Shown here piece after piece: positions 53,897-62,078 of a stretch of 64,000 nt of DNA. Within the stretch, counting starts at the first letter, position 1. Every line of letters begins with the position of its first letter. Source of the stretch: Variovorax sp. J22P240. Its GTDB lineage: Bacteria; Pseudomonadota; Gammaproteobacteria; Burkholderiales; Burkholderiaceae_C. The stretch is taken from contig NZ_JASZYR010000001.1 in the NCBI RefSeq assembly GCF_030316855.1, forward strand, positions 1,240,001 through 1,304,000, given 5' to 3'. Both the position numbers and the translations under genes were made by a program. The notes beneath the pieces are model-generated. The model ran no database searches and was not told where the DNA came from. It saw only the letters and a program-made list of their open reading frames with translations.

Positions 53897-53920
53897 ACAT
53901 AACTGCTTCAGCAGTTATGT
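53897..53920. promoter_or_regulatory. Perfect 10-bp inverted repeat between rnr and tRNA-Leu
   Basis: ACATAACTGC-TTCA-GCAGTTATGT, a 10-bp perfect palindrome with a 4-nt loop in an AT-rich spacer, 2 bp before the tRNA-Leu 5' end. CATAAC within the left arm could be the -10 of the tRNA promoter. It may be an operator for the divergent rnr/tRNA-Leu promoters or a processing hairpin ahead of the tRNA. Confidence 0.5.
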
Positions 53921-53922
53921 GG

Positions 53923-54007
<85 letters not shown>

Positions 54008-54016
54008 AGTTTATAT

Positions 54017-54033
54017 AGACCCTTCCAGGGTCT
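54017..54033 (+). other. Hairpin just after tRNA-Leu
   Basis: AGACCCT-TCC-AGGGTCT, 7-bp stem, 9 bp after the tRNA CCA. It lies ahead of the stronger terminator and may help 3' trailer processing or pausing. Confidence 0.5.
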
Positions 54034-54043
54034 CTCGATTCAA

Positions 54044-54068
54044 GCCACCGGTCTCCGGTGGCTTTTTT
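54044..54068 (+). terminator. Rho-independent terminator of tRNA-Leu
   Basis: GCCACCGG-TCT-CCGGTGGC (8-bp stem) followed by six T. It terminates the tRNA-Leu transcript on the plus strand, 27 bp before the convergent rimO stop. Confidence 0.92.
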
Positions 54069-54094
54069 CTTGGCCGTCTGATTTGTGACCGGCA

Positions 54095-55501
54095 TCAGAT
54101 GGGCAGGGCAATCAGATCGTGTCCCTCTGCACCGACGATGCGAGCGCGCGTGAACTCGCCGACCTTCAGCGTTTTGCTGATCTTTTCGGGCGGCAGCAGA
54201 CGGACGATTCCGTCGATCTCCGGTGCATCGGCGTACGTGCGGCCCATGCCCCCCTTGCGCCCCATGCCAGGCGCCGAATCCACCAGCACCTGCATCGTCG
54301 CGCCGATGCGCTTGCGCAGCTTGGCGATCGACACGGCTTCCGCGACCTCCATGAAACGCGCGCGCCGGGCTTCTCGCTCGGCCTCGGGCAGCATGCCGGG
54401 AATGTCGTTCGCGGCGGCGCCCTGGACCGGGCTGTAGGCGAAGCAGCCTGCACGATCGATTTCTGCTTCGCGAATGAATGCCAGCAGGTGTTCGAACTCC
54501 TCCTCGGTTTCGCCGGGGAAGCCAGCGATGAAGGTGCTGCGGATCACAAGCTCCGGACACACTTCGCGCCAGCGCGCGATGCGCTCCAGATTCTTCTCGC
54601 CGCTTGCAGGCCGCTTCATGCGCCGGAGCACGTCAGGGTGGCTGTGTTGCAGCGGCACATCGAGGTAAGGGAGCACTTGGCCACTCGCCATCAGCGGAAT
54701 GACTTCGTCGACGCTCGGATAGGGGTACACATAGTGCAGTCGCACCCAAGCGCCGTAGGGCTCGGCGATCTCGCCCAGCGTGCGCACGAGCTCGAGCATG
54801 CGCGTCTTGACCGGCTTGCCATCCCAGAAACCAGTGCGGTACTTCACGTCCACACCGTAGGCGGAGGTGTCCTGGCTGATTACCAGCAGTTCCTTCACAC
54901 CACCTTCGAACAACGCCTTGGCTTCCGACAGCACATCGCCCACCGGGCGCGACACGAGGTCGCCGCGCATCGAAGGGATGATGCAGAAGGTACACCGGTG
55001 ATTGCAGCCCTCGCTGATCTTCAGATAGGCGTAGTGACGCGGCGTGAGCTTCAGGCCGGCAATACCGAAGGCCTGCGGCACCAGGTCGATGAAGGGATCG
55101 TGCGGCTTCGGCAGATTCGCGTGGACCGCGTCCATCACTTCCTGCGTCGCATGCGGCCCTGTGACCGCCAACACGCTCGGATGCATCTGGCGCACCAAGT
55201 TGCCGCCCTCCTCACCCGTCTTGGCGCCGAGACAGCCGGTCACGATCACGCGCCCGTTGCCTGCGAGGGCTTCGCCGATCGTGTCGAGGCTTTCCTTGAC
55301 GGCGTCGTCAATGAAGCCGCAAGTGTTCACGATCACGAGGTCGGCACCCTCGAAAGTCTTGGAGGTTTCGTAGCCCTCGGCACTCAGTTGGGTCAGGATC
55401 AGTTCGGAATCGGTCAATGCCTTGGGACAGCCCAGGCTCACAAAGCCGACTTTGGGGGCTGCCGGCGCGGCAATTCGTTCGGGGGAGGCAACTTCGCTCA
55501 T
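54095..55501 (-). CDS. rimO: Ribosomal protein S12 methylthiotransferase RimO
   Basis: A radical-SAM enzyme that methylthiolates Asp88 of ribosomal protein S12. The 468-residue protein has the N-terminal Fe-S domain ([17 protein letters not shown], with further cysteines in [13 protein letters not shown] and VTGCLG), the radical-SAM motif C-x3-C-x2-C in [19 protein letters not shown], and a C-terminal TRAM domain. RimO rather than MiaB is indicated by [12 protein letters not shown]. It lies 39 bp after phaR. Confidence 0.95.
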   Translation of the reverse strand: MSEVASPERIAAPAAPKVGFVSLGCPKALTDSELILTQLSAEGYETSKTFEGADLVIVNTCGFIDDAVKESLDTIGEALAGNGRVIVTGCLGAKTGEEGGNLVRQMHPSVLAVTGPHATQEVMDAVHANLPKPHDPFIDLVPQAFGIAGLKLTPRHYAYLKISEGCNHRCTFCIIPSMRGDLVSRPVGDVLSEAKALFEGGVKELLVISQDTSAYGVDVKYRTGFWDGKPVKTRMLELVRTLGEIAEPYGAWVRLHYVYPYPSVDEVIPLMASGQVLPYLDVPLQHSHPDVLRRMKRPASGEKNLERIARWREVCPELVIRSTFIAGFPGETEEEFEHLLAFIREAEIDRAGCFAYSPVQGAAANDIPGMLPEAEREARRARFMEVAEAVSIAKLRKRIGATMQVLVDSAPGMGRKGGMGRTYADAPEIDGIVRLLPPEKISKTLKVGEFTRARIVGAEGHDLIALPI

Positions 55502-55540
55502 ATCCCCCTATTGTCCCAGCTATCGGCCACCGTGCCCTAT

Positions 55541-56101
55541 TCAGGGTCGCTTGATGCCAAACGCACCTAGAACCTGCTCGGTGTTCTTCTGCATCTGCTC
55601 CTGCATCTGCAGGAAGACGTTCTTGGACTGCTCGACGTAGTTGCCCATCAACCCTTGCAGCATCGGGGACTGCATGGTCATGAACTTCGACCACATTTCC
55701 GGCGTGATGCCCTCGGCCTTTTCGGCCAGTTGCGCCTGAACCTCGGCCATCGCCTGGATGTTCTTCTCCAGATAGGGCCCCATGTAGCTTTGCATCGCTT
55801 GGCCGTAGAACCGGATGATGCTGGCCAGCACCTGTTCTGTGAACATCGGCGCGCCACCAGCCTCTTCCTCGAGGATGACCTGAAGCAGGATGCTGCGGGT
55901 CAGGTCGTCCCCGGTCTTGGCATCGCGGACCACGAACGACGCCTGGTTCATGACAAGCTGCTTCACCTCGGCAAGGGTGATGTAGCTGGAGGTTTCCGTG
56001 TCGTAGAGCCTTCGATTGGGATACTTCTTGATCACCCGCTGGACCGGCTTGACACCGGACTTCTTGCTCTGCACTAGGGACTCCTTGAGATTTCGCACCA
56101 T
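55541..56101 (-). CDS. phaR: Polyhydroxyalkanoate synthesis repressor PhaR
   Basis: A DNA-binding regulator that senses polyhydroxybutyrate granules and controls phasin genes. The 186-residue protein has the PHB_acc N-terminal domain (VIKKYPNRRLYDTETSSYIT and VKQLVMNQASFVVRDAKTG), one or two PHB_acc repeats (EEAGGAPMFTEQVLASIIRFY) and a Gln/Met-rich C-terminal coiled coil. No phaC/phaA/phaB is nearby, but 3-hydroxybutyrate dehydrogenase lies at 59.2 kb. It is followed by rimO on the same strand. Confidence 0.93.
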   Translation of the reverse strand: MVRNLKESLVQSKKSGVKPVQRVIKKYPNRRLYDTETSSYITLAEVKQLVMNQASFVVRDAKTGDDLTRSILLQVILEEEAGGAPMFTEQVLASIIRFYGQAMQSYMGPYLEKNIQAMAEVQAQLAEKAEGITPEMWSKFMTMQSPMLQGLMGNYVEQSKNVFLQMQEQMQKNTEQVLGAFGIKRP

Positions 56102-56171
56102 GACGCGCGAGCAATTCTAGGGAGCGGTTTTGTTACACCGCGCCAAGGTTTACCCTGACCGACGGAGAGCT

Positions 56172-56540
56172 TCAGTCCAGAGACGTCGCGTACTCGGCGC
56201 CACAGACCTTGCACGAGCCCGATTCGGGACGCTCGCTGGTCGCTTCGCGGTACTGCAACGGACTCTTGATGCCATTGAAAACCCAGCAACGGGGGCAGTG
56301 CTCCTGTCCCGCCAGCGGCAGGTAGGCCCGGGCCCGCTGCTCGGCACGCTCGCGGGTGACGGGAGCGCCCTGACGCTCCGTGCGCGCGACGTCTTCCGCC
56401 GCCATGGTGCCCGCCCGGCCATTCGCGCGATCGTTCAGCCCGTAGACCACGCGCGCAAATTCAAGGGGCGCCTGTCGCACCAGCGCTGCAATGCGAAGCT
56501 CTTCCAGCGAAGGATCGATCTCGGCTGCCGGAGTATTCAT
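56172..56540 (-). CDS. Small zinc-ribbon hypothetical protein
   Basis: The preferred start ATG 56540 has AGGGA just upstream; 11 more residues are possible from 56573. 122 residues: an acidic N-terminal helix (DPSLEELRIAALVRQAPLEF), a charged middle and a C-terminal zinc ribbon with C82-x-x-C85 (HCPRCWVFNG) and C110-x-x-C113 (CKVCGAEY). Function unknown; nucleic-acid or protein binding is plausible. A TTGACA and a TGACA-AAA-TGTCA palindrome lie just upstream. Confidence 0.75.
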   Translation of the reverse strand: MNTPAAEIDPSLEELRIAALVRQAPLEFARVVYGLNDRANGRAGTMAAEDVARTERQGAPVTRERAEQRARAYLPLAGQEHCPRCWVFNGIKSPLQYREATSERPESGSCKVCGAEYATSLD

Positions 56541-56567
56541 CAGTTCCCTGAGTCGGATGCTTGAGCG

Positions 56568-56580
56568 TGACAAAATGTCA
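56568..56580. promoter_or_regulatory. TGACA-AAA-TGTCA palindrome upstream of zinc-ribbon gene
   Basis: A 13-bp palindrome overlapping a perfect TTGACA on the minus strand, 28 bp upstream of the preferred start. The -10 at 17-bp spacing (ATCCGA) is weak. It could be an operator over the -35 region. Confidence 0.4.
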
Positions 56581-56674
56581 AGTTACCACAACTGAAGGGC
56601 GACCCGCCAGTTGCCGAAGGCCATAGTTCCGAGGATGGATCTATGCCGAAGAACTGAGGCTTGAGGAGGTTTTT

Positions 56675-56713
56675 GATCCGGTGCGCGTCCGGTGGTTAAG
56701 CGGACGCTGGATC
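56675..56713 (-). terminator. Hairpin downstream of tRNA-Val
   Basis: GCGTCCG (56685-56691) pairs with CGGACGC (56701-56707), flanked by GATCC/GGATC. It begins 9 bp after the tRNA-Val CCA on the minus strand. There is no T tract after it, so termination strength is uncertain. Confidence 0.45.
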
Positions 56714-56721
56714 AAGAAAAT

Positions 56722-56798
56722 TGGTAGGCGCGATTGGACTCGAACCAACGACCCCCACCATGTCAAGGTGGTGCTCTAACCAGCTGAGCTACGCGCCT
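56722..56798 (-). tRNA. tRNA-Val (anticodon GAC)
   Basis: 77 nt with encoded CCA on the minus strand. Acceptor AGGCGCG/CGCGCCT, D arm AGCTCAGCTGGTTAGAGC, anticodon stem CCACC/GGTGG with loop TTGACAT (anticodon GAC), and T arm with GGTTCGAGTCC. It lies 50 bp after the relA stop on the same strand. Confidence 0.97.
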
Positions 56799-56848
56799 AA
56801 GGATGTGTCCGAGAAGCCGCAATTGTAGCAGGATGCGGAGACCACTTT

Positions 56849-59089
56849 TCAGCGGCGTCGCGCAGAACGCACACCGGTCACTGCAGCGACCACTGCGAGC
56901 ACCTGCTTCAGACGCGTCGCATCTGCGATCTCGATGGTGAACGTCATCCACGCGGTGCCCTTCACCGACTGCGTCTGCACGCCGATCACATTCATCTTCT
57001 CGCGTGCGAACACGTCGGAGATATCGCGCAGCAGCCCTTGCCTGTCGGCCGCTTCGACAGCGACATCGACCGCATAGACAGAGCCCGCTTCCGCCTTCTG
57101 CGCGCCCCACTCCACGTCGATGACGCGCCCGGCATCGCGGCTCGCCATCATGCGGAAGTTGCTGCAGTCCGAGCGATGGATGCTCACGCCGTGGCCCTTG
57201 GTCACGAAGCCGCGGATGGCATCTGGCGGCGCAGGCTTGCAGCACTTGGCGAGTTGCGTCATGAGCGATGAAACGCCGACTACAAGCACACCACCACGGC
57301 CCGACTGCTCGCTGCCGCGCGCCTTCTTGATGATGACGCCGTCGTCCGGCCCCGGTGCAGGTTCGGGCGGACGCAACAGCATCTCGATGTTGCGCAGCGA
57401 GAACTCGTCCTTGCCCACCACTTCGAAGAGGTTGTCGGCCGACTTGAAGCCCAACTGCGAAGCAAGATCTTCGAGTTTCAGCGCAGTCTTGCCTTCTCGC
57501 TGAAGGAGCTTCTCGACAGCTTCTCGCCCGCGCGCCACGGTCTCATGCGTGATCTGCGCGTTGAACCAGGCTCGTACCTTCGCACGCGCTCGATGGCTTG
57601 CGAGGTAACCCAGTTCCGCGTTGAGCCAGTCGCGCGAAGGGCCTCCTTCCTTGGCAGCGATGATCTCCACAGTCTGGCCGTTTTGCAGTGGCGTATTGAG
57701 CGGCACCATCACGCCATCGACGCGGGCCCCACGGCAGCGGTGGCCGAGGCTCGTGTGTACCGTGTAGGCGAAGTCCACCGCCGTCGCGCCTTGCGGCAAC
57801 TCGACGATCGCGGCGTCGGGCGTCAGAACATAGATGCGGTCGTCGAAAAGGCCCTGCCCCTGCTGCCCGCCGGAGAGGTCGCGCTCCCAAGCTAGCAGTT
57901 GCCGGAGCACCGCGATCTTGGCGTCGTACTCGCCGGTCGCCCACACACCAGCATAGCCCTTGTGGCCCGCTTCCTTGTAGGCCCAGTGCGCGGCCACGCC
58001 ATGCTCGGCGTGGTCATGCATTTCCTCGGTGCGGATCTGGATCTCGATCGGCTTGCCGGCATGCCCGTCGACCACTTCACGCACCACGGTGTGCAGCGAT
58101 TGGTAGCCGTTGGGCTTCGGTCTGGCGATGTAGTCGTCGAACTCTTCGTCGATCGGCTGGAAATGCGAATGCACCCACGCGAGTGCCGCATAGCAGTCCT
58201 TGACGTCGGCGACCACCACCCGCAGCGCCATGATGTCGAACACCTGTGCGAAGTCGAGCGACTTGCCGCGCATCTTCTTGACGATGCTGTAGATGTTCTT
58301 CGGCCGCCCCTGCACCGTGGCCTTGATGCCCTCGGCCGCCAGTTCGCGCTCGAGACGCGTACGCAACTGTTCGACGTAACCTTCGCGCTCGATGCGCTTC
58401 TCGTCGAGAAGGCGCGCGATGAGCTTGTAGGTCTCCGGCTCGAGAAAGCGGAACGAGAGATCCTCGATCTCCCACTTGACTTGCCAGATGCCGAGTCGGT
58501 TCGCCAGGGGCGCAAACACCTGAAGCGATTCGCGCGCCACATTCTCGGGCGGGGGCCGTTTGCTGGCTGCCGCATGGCGCAGCGTCTGAAGACGCGAAGC
58601 CAGTCGAAGCATCACGACGCGCAGATCGCGCGAGAACGCCAACAGCATCTTGCGCACGTTCTCGGTCTGCGTGCCGGCGCCGTCCGCCAGATGCGCATGC
58701 GCGGTGGCCGAGCGTGCCTGCTTCTGCACGTGCACCAGCTTGGTGGTCTCGACCGCGAGCGCAGCGAAGTTGTCGCCAAACACCTTGGCGATCACTTCCT
58801 GCGGGCGATTCAAGTGCTGGCACGAATAGACCAGATAGCTGGCGGCCTGCATGGCCTCCGACCCGCCCATGGATGCGACGATGGCGGCAACCGCATCGGC
58901 ATGGGCGAGCGTGTTCTCGCCGGTGTCCAGCGTTTCATCGGCAATCAGCGGTTCGGCGAAAGCGCGTGCGCGCGCCAGCATGTTCTCCATGACCGGCGTG
59001 CGCTCGGCCGTGGCTGCCGACAACGGATAGTCGACCACGAGCGATTCCGACGAGGACGGCACGTGCAGGTTGGTCTGTTCGCGCTTCAC
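56849..59089 (-). CDS. relA: (p)ppGpp synthetase RelA (hydrolase-inactive type)
   Basis: Makes (p)ppGpp on stalled ribosomes. The 746-residue protein has an N-terminal HD-like region that lacks the HDxxED motif (LAHADAVAAI and QAASYLVYSCQH, about 61-92), and the synthetase domain with RPKNIYSIVKKM and IARPKPNGYQSLHT. The E316-F-D-D319 motif is of RelA type, where bifunctional SpoT/Rel has RxKD. TGS (IYVLTPDAAIVELPQGATAV), zinc-finger and ACT domains follow. The start is GTG 59089. A separate SpoT must exist elsewhere to degrade the alarmone. Confidence 0.94.
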   Translation of the reverse strand: MKREQTNLHVPSSSESLVVDYPLSAATAERTPVMENMLARARAFAEPLIADETLDTGENTLAHADAVAAIVASMGGSEAMQAASYLVYSCQHLNRPQEVIAKVFGDNFAALAVETTKLVHVQKQARSATAHAHLADGAGTQTENVRKMLLAFSRDLRVVMLRLASRLQTLRHAAASKRPPPENVARESLQVFAPLANRLGIWQVKWEIEDLSFRFLEPETYKLIARLLDEKRIEREGYVEQLRTRLERELAAEGIKATVQGRPKNIYSIVKKMRGKSLDFAQVFDIMALRVVVADVKDCYAALAWVHSHFQPIDEEFDDYIARPKPNGYQSLHTVVREVVDGHAGKPIEIQIRTEEMHDHAEHGVAAHWAYKEAGHKGYAGVWATGEYDAKIAVLRQLLAWERDLSGGQQGQGLFDDRIYVLTPDAAIVELPQGATAVDFAYTVHTSLGHRCRGARVDGVMVPLNTPLQNGQTVEIIAAKEGGPSRDWLNAELGYLASHRARAKVRAWFNAQITHETVARGREAVEKLLQREGKTALKLEDLASQLGFKSADNLFEVVGKDEFSLRNIEMLLRPPEPAPGPDDGVIIKKARGSEQSGRGGVLVVGVSSLMTQLAKCCKPAPPDAIRGFVTKGHGVSIHRSDCSNFRMMASRDAGRVIDVEWGAQKAEAGSVYAVDVAVEAADRQGLLRDISDVFAREKMNVIGVQTQSVKGTAWMTFTIEIADATRLKQVLAVVAAVTGVRSARRR

Positions 59090-59242
59090 TGTGTCGAATG
59101 CCGGAAGAAGAATGACCGCCGCCCTGTCTGCTTGCGAGCCTCGCGAGGGGCGTGTGAAAAAGCAAGCTCGGTCATGGAAAAGGCGGGGTCGCGATGAAGA
59201 TAATTCTCTCGTTGCATCCTAATTCATTCGGAGACTGTCATC

Positions 59243-60013
59243 ATGCTCAAAGGCAAAACCGCGCTTGTCACGGGGTCCACCAGCGGTATCGGGCTGGGTA
59301 TCGCAAAGGCGCTCGCACAACAAGGCGCGAACGTCGTTCTCAACGGCTTCGGCGACGTGGAGGGAGCGAAGGCTGAAATTTCCGCGCTCGACGTCCAGGT
59401 CGACTACCACGGCGCCGACATGAGCAAGCCTGCGCAAATCGAGGACCTGATGAAGTTTGCGGCCACTCGCTTCGGACATGTCGATGTGCTCGTGAACAAC
59501 GCAGGCATCCAGCACGTCTCGAACGTCGAGGACTTCCCGATCGAGCGTTGGGATGCGGTGATCGCCATCAATCTCAGCAGCGCCTTCCACACGACCCGGC
59601 TCGCCATTCCCGCGATGCGCGAAGCCAACTGGGGCCGCATCATCAACATCGCATCGGCGCACGGCCTGGTGGCGTCGGCGCAGAAGTCCGCGTACGTCGC
59701 GGCGAAGCACGGCATCGTCGGGTTCACCAAGTCGGTCGCGCTCGAAACCGCGACCACCGGCATCACGAGCAATGCGATCTGCCCCGGCTGGGTGCTCACA
59801 CCGCTGGTGCAGAAGCAGATCAACGACCGCTCCGAACGCGAAGGCATTTCCCTCGCGCAGGCCCAGAAGGATTTGCTGGGCGAGAAACAGCCCTCGCTTC
59901 AGTTCACGACGGTGGAACAGCTGGGTGGCCTCGCCGTGTTCCTGTGCTCGCCTGCCGCGGAACAGGTCCGCGGCGTCGCATGGCAGGTGGACGGCGGCTG
60001 GACAGCACAGTAG
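59243..60013 (+). CDS. bdhA: 3-hydroxybutyrate dehydrogenase
   Basis: Oxidises D-3-hydroxybutyrate to acetoacetate in polyhydroxybutyrate turnover. The 256-residue SDR protein has TGSTSGIGLGIAKAL (10-24), NNAGIQHVSNVEDFP, catalytic Ser in INIASAHGLVAS, Y-x-x-x-K in AYVAAKHGIVGFT, and the BdhA-type WVLTPLVQKQI segment and C-terminal WQVDGGWTAQ. It is transcribed alone and converges with the SIMPL gene 7 bp away. phaR at 55.5 kb fits a PHB-cycling organism. Confidence 0.93.
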   Translation: MLKGKTALVTGSTSGIGLGIAKALAQQGANVVLNGFGDVEGAKAEISALDVQVDYHGADMSKPAQIEDLMKFAATRFGHVDVLVNNAGIQHVSNVEDFPIERWDAVIAINLSSAFHTTRLAIPAMREANWGRIINIASAHGLVASAQKSAYVAAKHGIVGFTKSVALETATTGITSNAICPGWVLTPLVQKQINDRSEREGISLAQAQKDLLGEKQPSLQFTTVEQLGGLAVFLCSPAAEQVRGVAWQVDGGWTAQ

Positions 60014-60020
60014 CGCTCGC

Positions 60021-60725
60021 TTACTTGAGCTGCACCGAGCCGGACACGTTGACCATCACGGTCGCCTTGCCGGCTTCGATCGGCACCGAGGCGTCGGAAG
60101 CGGCCGCCTTTGCCTCCATCGCCATGATCCGAGGCTGGAAGGGCGCGCCCACGTTGGCGTTGACCGACACTTCGCGCAGCGAATAGCCGCTGAAGCCGAA
60201 TCGCTTGGCGAGTTCGTCTGCCCGCTGCTTGAAGTTGTCGATCGCCAGGCCCTGCGCCTCGGCCTCCGCCTTGGCCTGCTGCTCTCGGCTCAAGCTAAAG
60301 CCGATGTTCCTGATCGTCAGGGTGGAGATGCGGCCGGCCGTCTGCGCGATGCGCGGGAAATCCCGGCCTTCGAGCACGAGTTCGGCCGTGCCCTGCCATC
60401 CGGTCAGCGTGCCGTCGCGGTTGCGGCGCGGCGCCAGGTGGAAGTTGCCCGTGCGCACGTCCATCTGGCCGGGCAGAGCGTTCTTTCGTGCCTCTGCCAA
60501 GGCCGCGTCGAGCGCTGTCTTGAGTTGCGTCTGCACCGTGGCCGCGTCGGCGGCATCGCGCGAAGTGGACAGCGTCATGCTCAATTGATCCTGCTGCACC
60601 TCCACGGTCGAATTGGCCGACAGCTGGAGCACGTTCTGTGGCTGCGGCAGGGCCAGGGTCTGGGCCGATACGGCGCCCGCGGTCATCAATACGGCACAGG
60701 CCGCAATCCATTTGGCATTGTTCAA
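60021..60725 (-). CDS. SIMPL (DUF541) domain periplasmic protein
   Basis: A 234-residue secreted protein with a signal peptide (WIAACAVLMTAGAVSAQTLA). The SIMPL/DUF541 domain is recognised from LSANSTVEVQQDQLSMTLST, a repeated beta-alpha pattern and the C-terminal FGFSGYSLREVSVNANVG. The start is TTG 60725. Family members are periplasmic or outer-membrane proteins, some linked to oxidative stress, but no activity is established. 58 bp separate it from the next minus-strand gene upstream of the OmpR pair's promoter. Confidence 0.85.
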   Translation of the reverse strand: MNNAKWIAACAVLMTAGAVSAQTLALPQPQNVLQLSANSTVEVQQDQLSMTLSTSRDAADAATVQTQLKTALDAALAEARKNALPGQMDVRTGNFHLAPRRNRDGTLTGWQGTAELVLEGRDFPRIAQTAGRISTLTIRNIGFSLSREQQAKAEAEAQGLAIDNFKQRADELAKRFGFSGYSLREVSVNANVGAPFQPRIMAMEAKAAASDASVPIEAGKATVMVNVSGSVQLK

Positions 60726-60783
60726 GACAGCAAATCCTCAGGTGGACAAGAAAATGAAAATGAGCGCCCCGCGGGGGCGCTGC

Positions 60784-61167
60784 TCAGGGGCGCTGGCTGC
60801 GAGGCGCGGCGAGCGCCGCGTCCTTCACCGCGGGCGAAGGCATCATGCGCTCGGCCGGCTGCGGCTCTCCCGACGGGACCGCCTCATGCCGCGTTGCGGC
60901 CGATGACTGCAGCGCATCATGCCGTGGCAACCATTGCTGACGCACCTGCTGCCGCAATTCAGACAGTTCGGCGGGCGTCAAGCGACGGCCGGCGGCCGCC
61001 TCTTCACGGCGGACTTCGTCCCGTGTGGCGGCCCGGTGGGCTTCCACCGCACCGCGCAATTCGGAGCGCCGCTGGTCGCTCACCAACCAGAAATCGGGAG
61101 ACCCGGCCAGGACTGGCAGGCAGCAGCTGGCGAGCAGCAAGGAGAGTGTCAGAGCTTTGAATTTCAT
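60784..61167 (-). CDS. Hypothetical small secreted protein
   Basis: Start ATG 61167 (MKFKALTLSLLLASCCLPVLA, a signal peptide); the frame opens at a TTG 14 codons earlier. The 127-residue product is Arg/Ala/Glu-rich, with a likely helical middle (RRSELRGAVEAHRAATRDEV, then LTPAELSELRQQVRQQW) and a disordered Pro/Ala end. The LTPAELSELRQQVR pattern suggests an Spy/CpxP-like periplasmic helical protein, but that is only a resemblance. It diverges from the OmpR-type regulator. Confidence 0.65.
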   Translation of the reverse strand: MKFKALTLSLLLASCCLPVLAGSPDFWLVSDQRRSELRGAVEAHRAATRDEVRREEAAAGRRLTPAELSELRQQVRQQWLPRHDALQSSAATRHEAVPSGEPQPAERMMPSPAVKDAALAAPRSQRP

Positions 61168-61243
61168 GGGATCGTGCGACAGCAAGATGACTGTGCCATC
61201 GCTTGACAAGGCACAAGCGTCCGGACGGCTAGCGTCCGCAAGT

Positions 61244-61321
61244 TTTGTAACTTTGTGTCAATCCGTCGTGTAAAGCACCTCAATGGGGCCTCAACACCCT
61301 CAGAATTGGCGCTGTTACAAA
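61244..61321. promoter_or_regulatory. Inverted TTTGTAAC / GTTACAAA pair upstream of ompR-type gene
   Basis: TTTGTAAC at 61244-61251 and its exact inverted copy GTTACAAA at 61314-61321 bracket the promoter region of the response-regulator gene. GTTACA/TGTAAC half sites are typical of OmpR-family binding sites. Autoregulation is a reasonable guess; the copies are 62 bp apart, so they would be separate sites. Confidence 0.4.
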
Positions 61322-61336
61322 TTCAGCGTTGTAGAA

Positions 61337-62068
61337 ATGAATCAAACTCCCGCTCGCACAGACAAGATCGTGATCGTCGACGACGACGCCCGCATCCGCG
61401 ACCTGCTGCGCCGCTACCTGACCCAGGAAGGATTCGAGGTCATCGTGGCGGAAGACGGCAAGGCCCTGAACCGCATCCTCCTTCGCGACACGGTCGACCT
61501 GATCGTGCTCGACCTGATGATGCCCGGCGAGGACGGCTTGTCCGTCTGCCGCCGCTTGCGCGCCGCCAACGACCGCACTCCCATCATCATGCTCACCGCC
61601 AAGGGCGAAGACGTGGACCGCATCGTCGGCCTCGAAGTCGGTGCCGACGACTACCTCGGCAAACCGTTCAACCCGCGCGAGTTGCTCGCCCGCGTGCATG
61701 CGGTGCTTCGCCGCCGTCCGCCGCTGGAGGCGCCGGGTGCTCCGTCGACCGACAACGAAACGGTGAACTTCGGTCCGTTCAGCTTCGACCTCGGCTCCCG
61801 CACGCTCAAGAAGGATGGTGAAGAACTCTCACTGACCACTGGCGAGTTTGCGATGCTCAAGGCACTGGTACGCCATCCCAGACAGCCTCTGTCGCGTGAA
61901 AAACTGGCCCAGTTGGCGCGCGGCCGTGAGTTCGAACCCTTCGACCGCAGCCTGGACGTGCAGATCTCGCGCCTGCGCAAGCTGGTCGAGTCCGACGCCG
62001 CGGCACCGCGCTATATCCAGACGGTCTGGGGCGTCGGCTACGTGTTCGTGCCGGACGGCACAACCTGA
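61337..62068 (+). CDS. ompR: OmpR family response regulator
   Basis: DNA-binding response regulator of an OmpR/EnvZ-type (RisA-like in betaproteobacteria) system. Start ATG 61337 (MNQTPARTDKIVIVDDDARI). 243 residues: receiver domain with phospho-acceptor Asp59 in LIVLDLMMPGEDG, Thr/Ser and Lys in MLTAKGED and GADDYLGKPFNP, and a C-terminal winged helix (LTTGEFAMLKALVRHPRQPLSR, then RSLDVQISRLRKLVE). The kinase gene follows after 10 bp. Confidence 0.93.
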   Translation: MNQTPARTDKIVIVDDDARIRDLLRRYLTQEGFEVIVAEDGKALNRILLRDTVDLIVLDLMMPGEDGLSVCRRLRAANDRTPIIMLTAKGEDVDRIVGLEVGADDYLGKPFNPRELLARVHAVLRRRPPLEAPGAPSTDNETVNFGPFSFDLGSRTLKKDGEELSLTTGEFAMLKALVRHPRQPLSREKLAQLARGREFEPFDRSLDVQISRLRKLVESDAAAPRYIQTVWGVGYVFVPDGTT

Positions 62069-62078
62069 AGCGCTGACC

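Noticed and set aside
56581-56674. Small RNA gene between the zinc-ribbon gene and tRNA-Val
   Set aside because: A few short repeats and a possible AACTG/CAGTT pairing are present, but there is no promoter-terminator pair to support a transcript.
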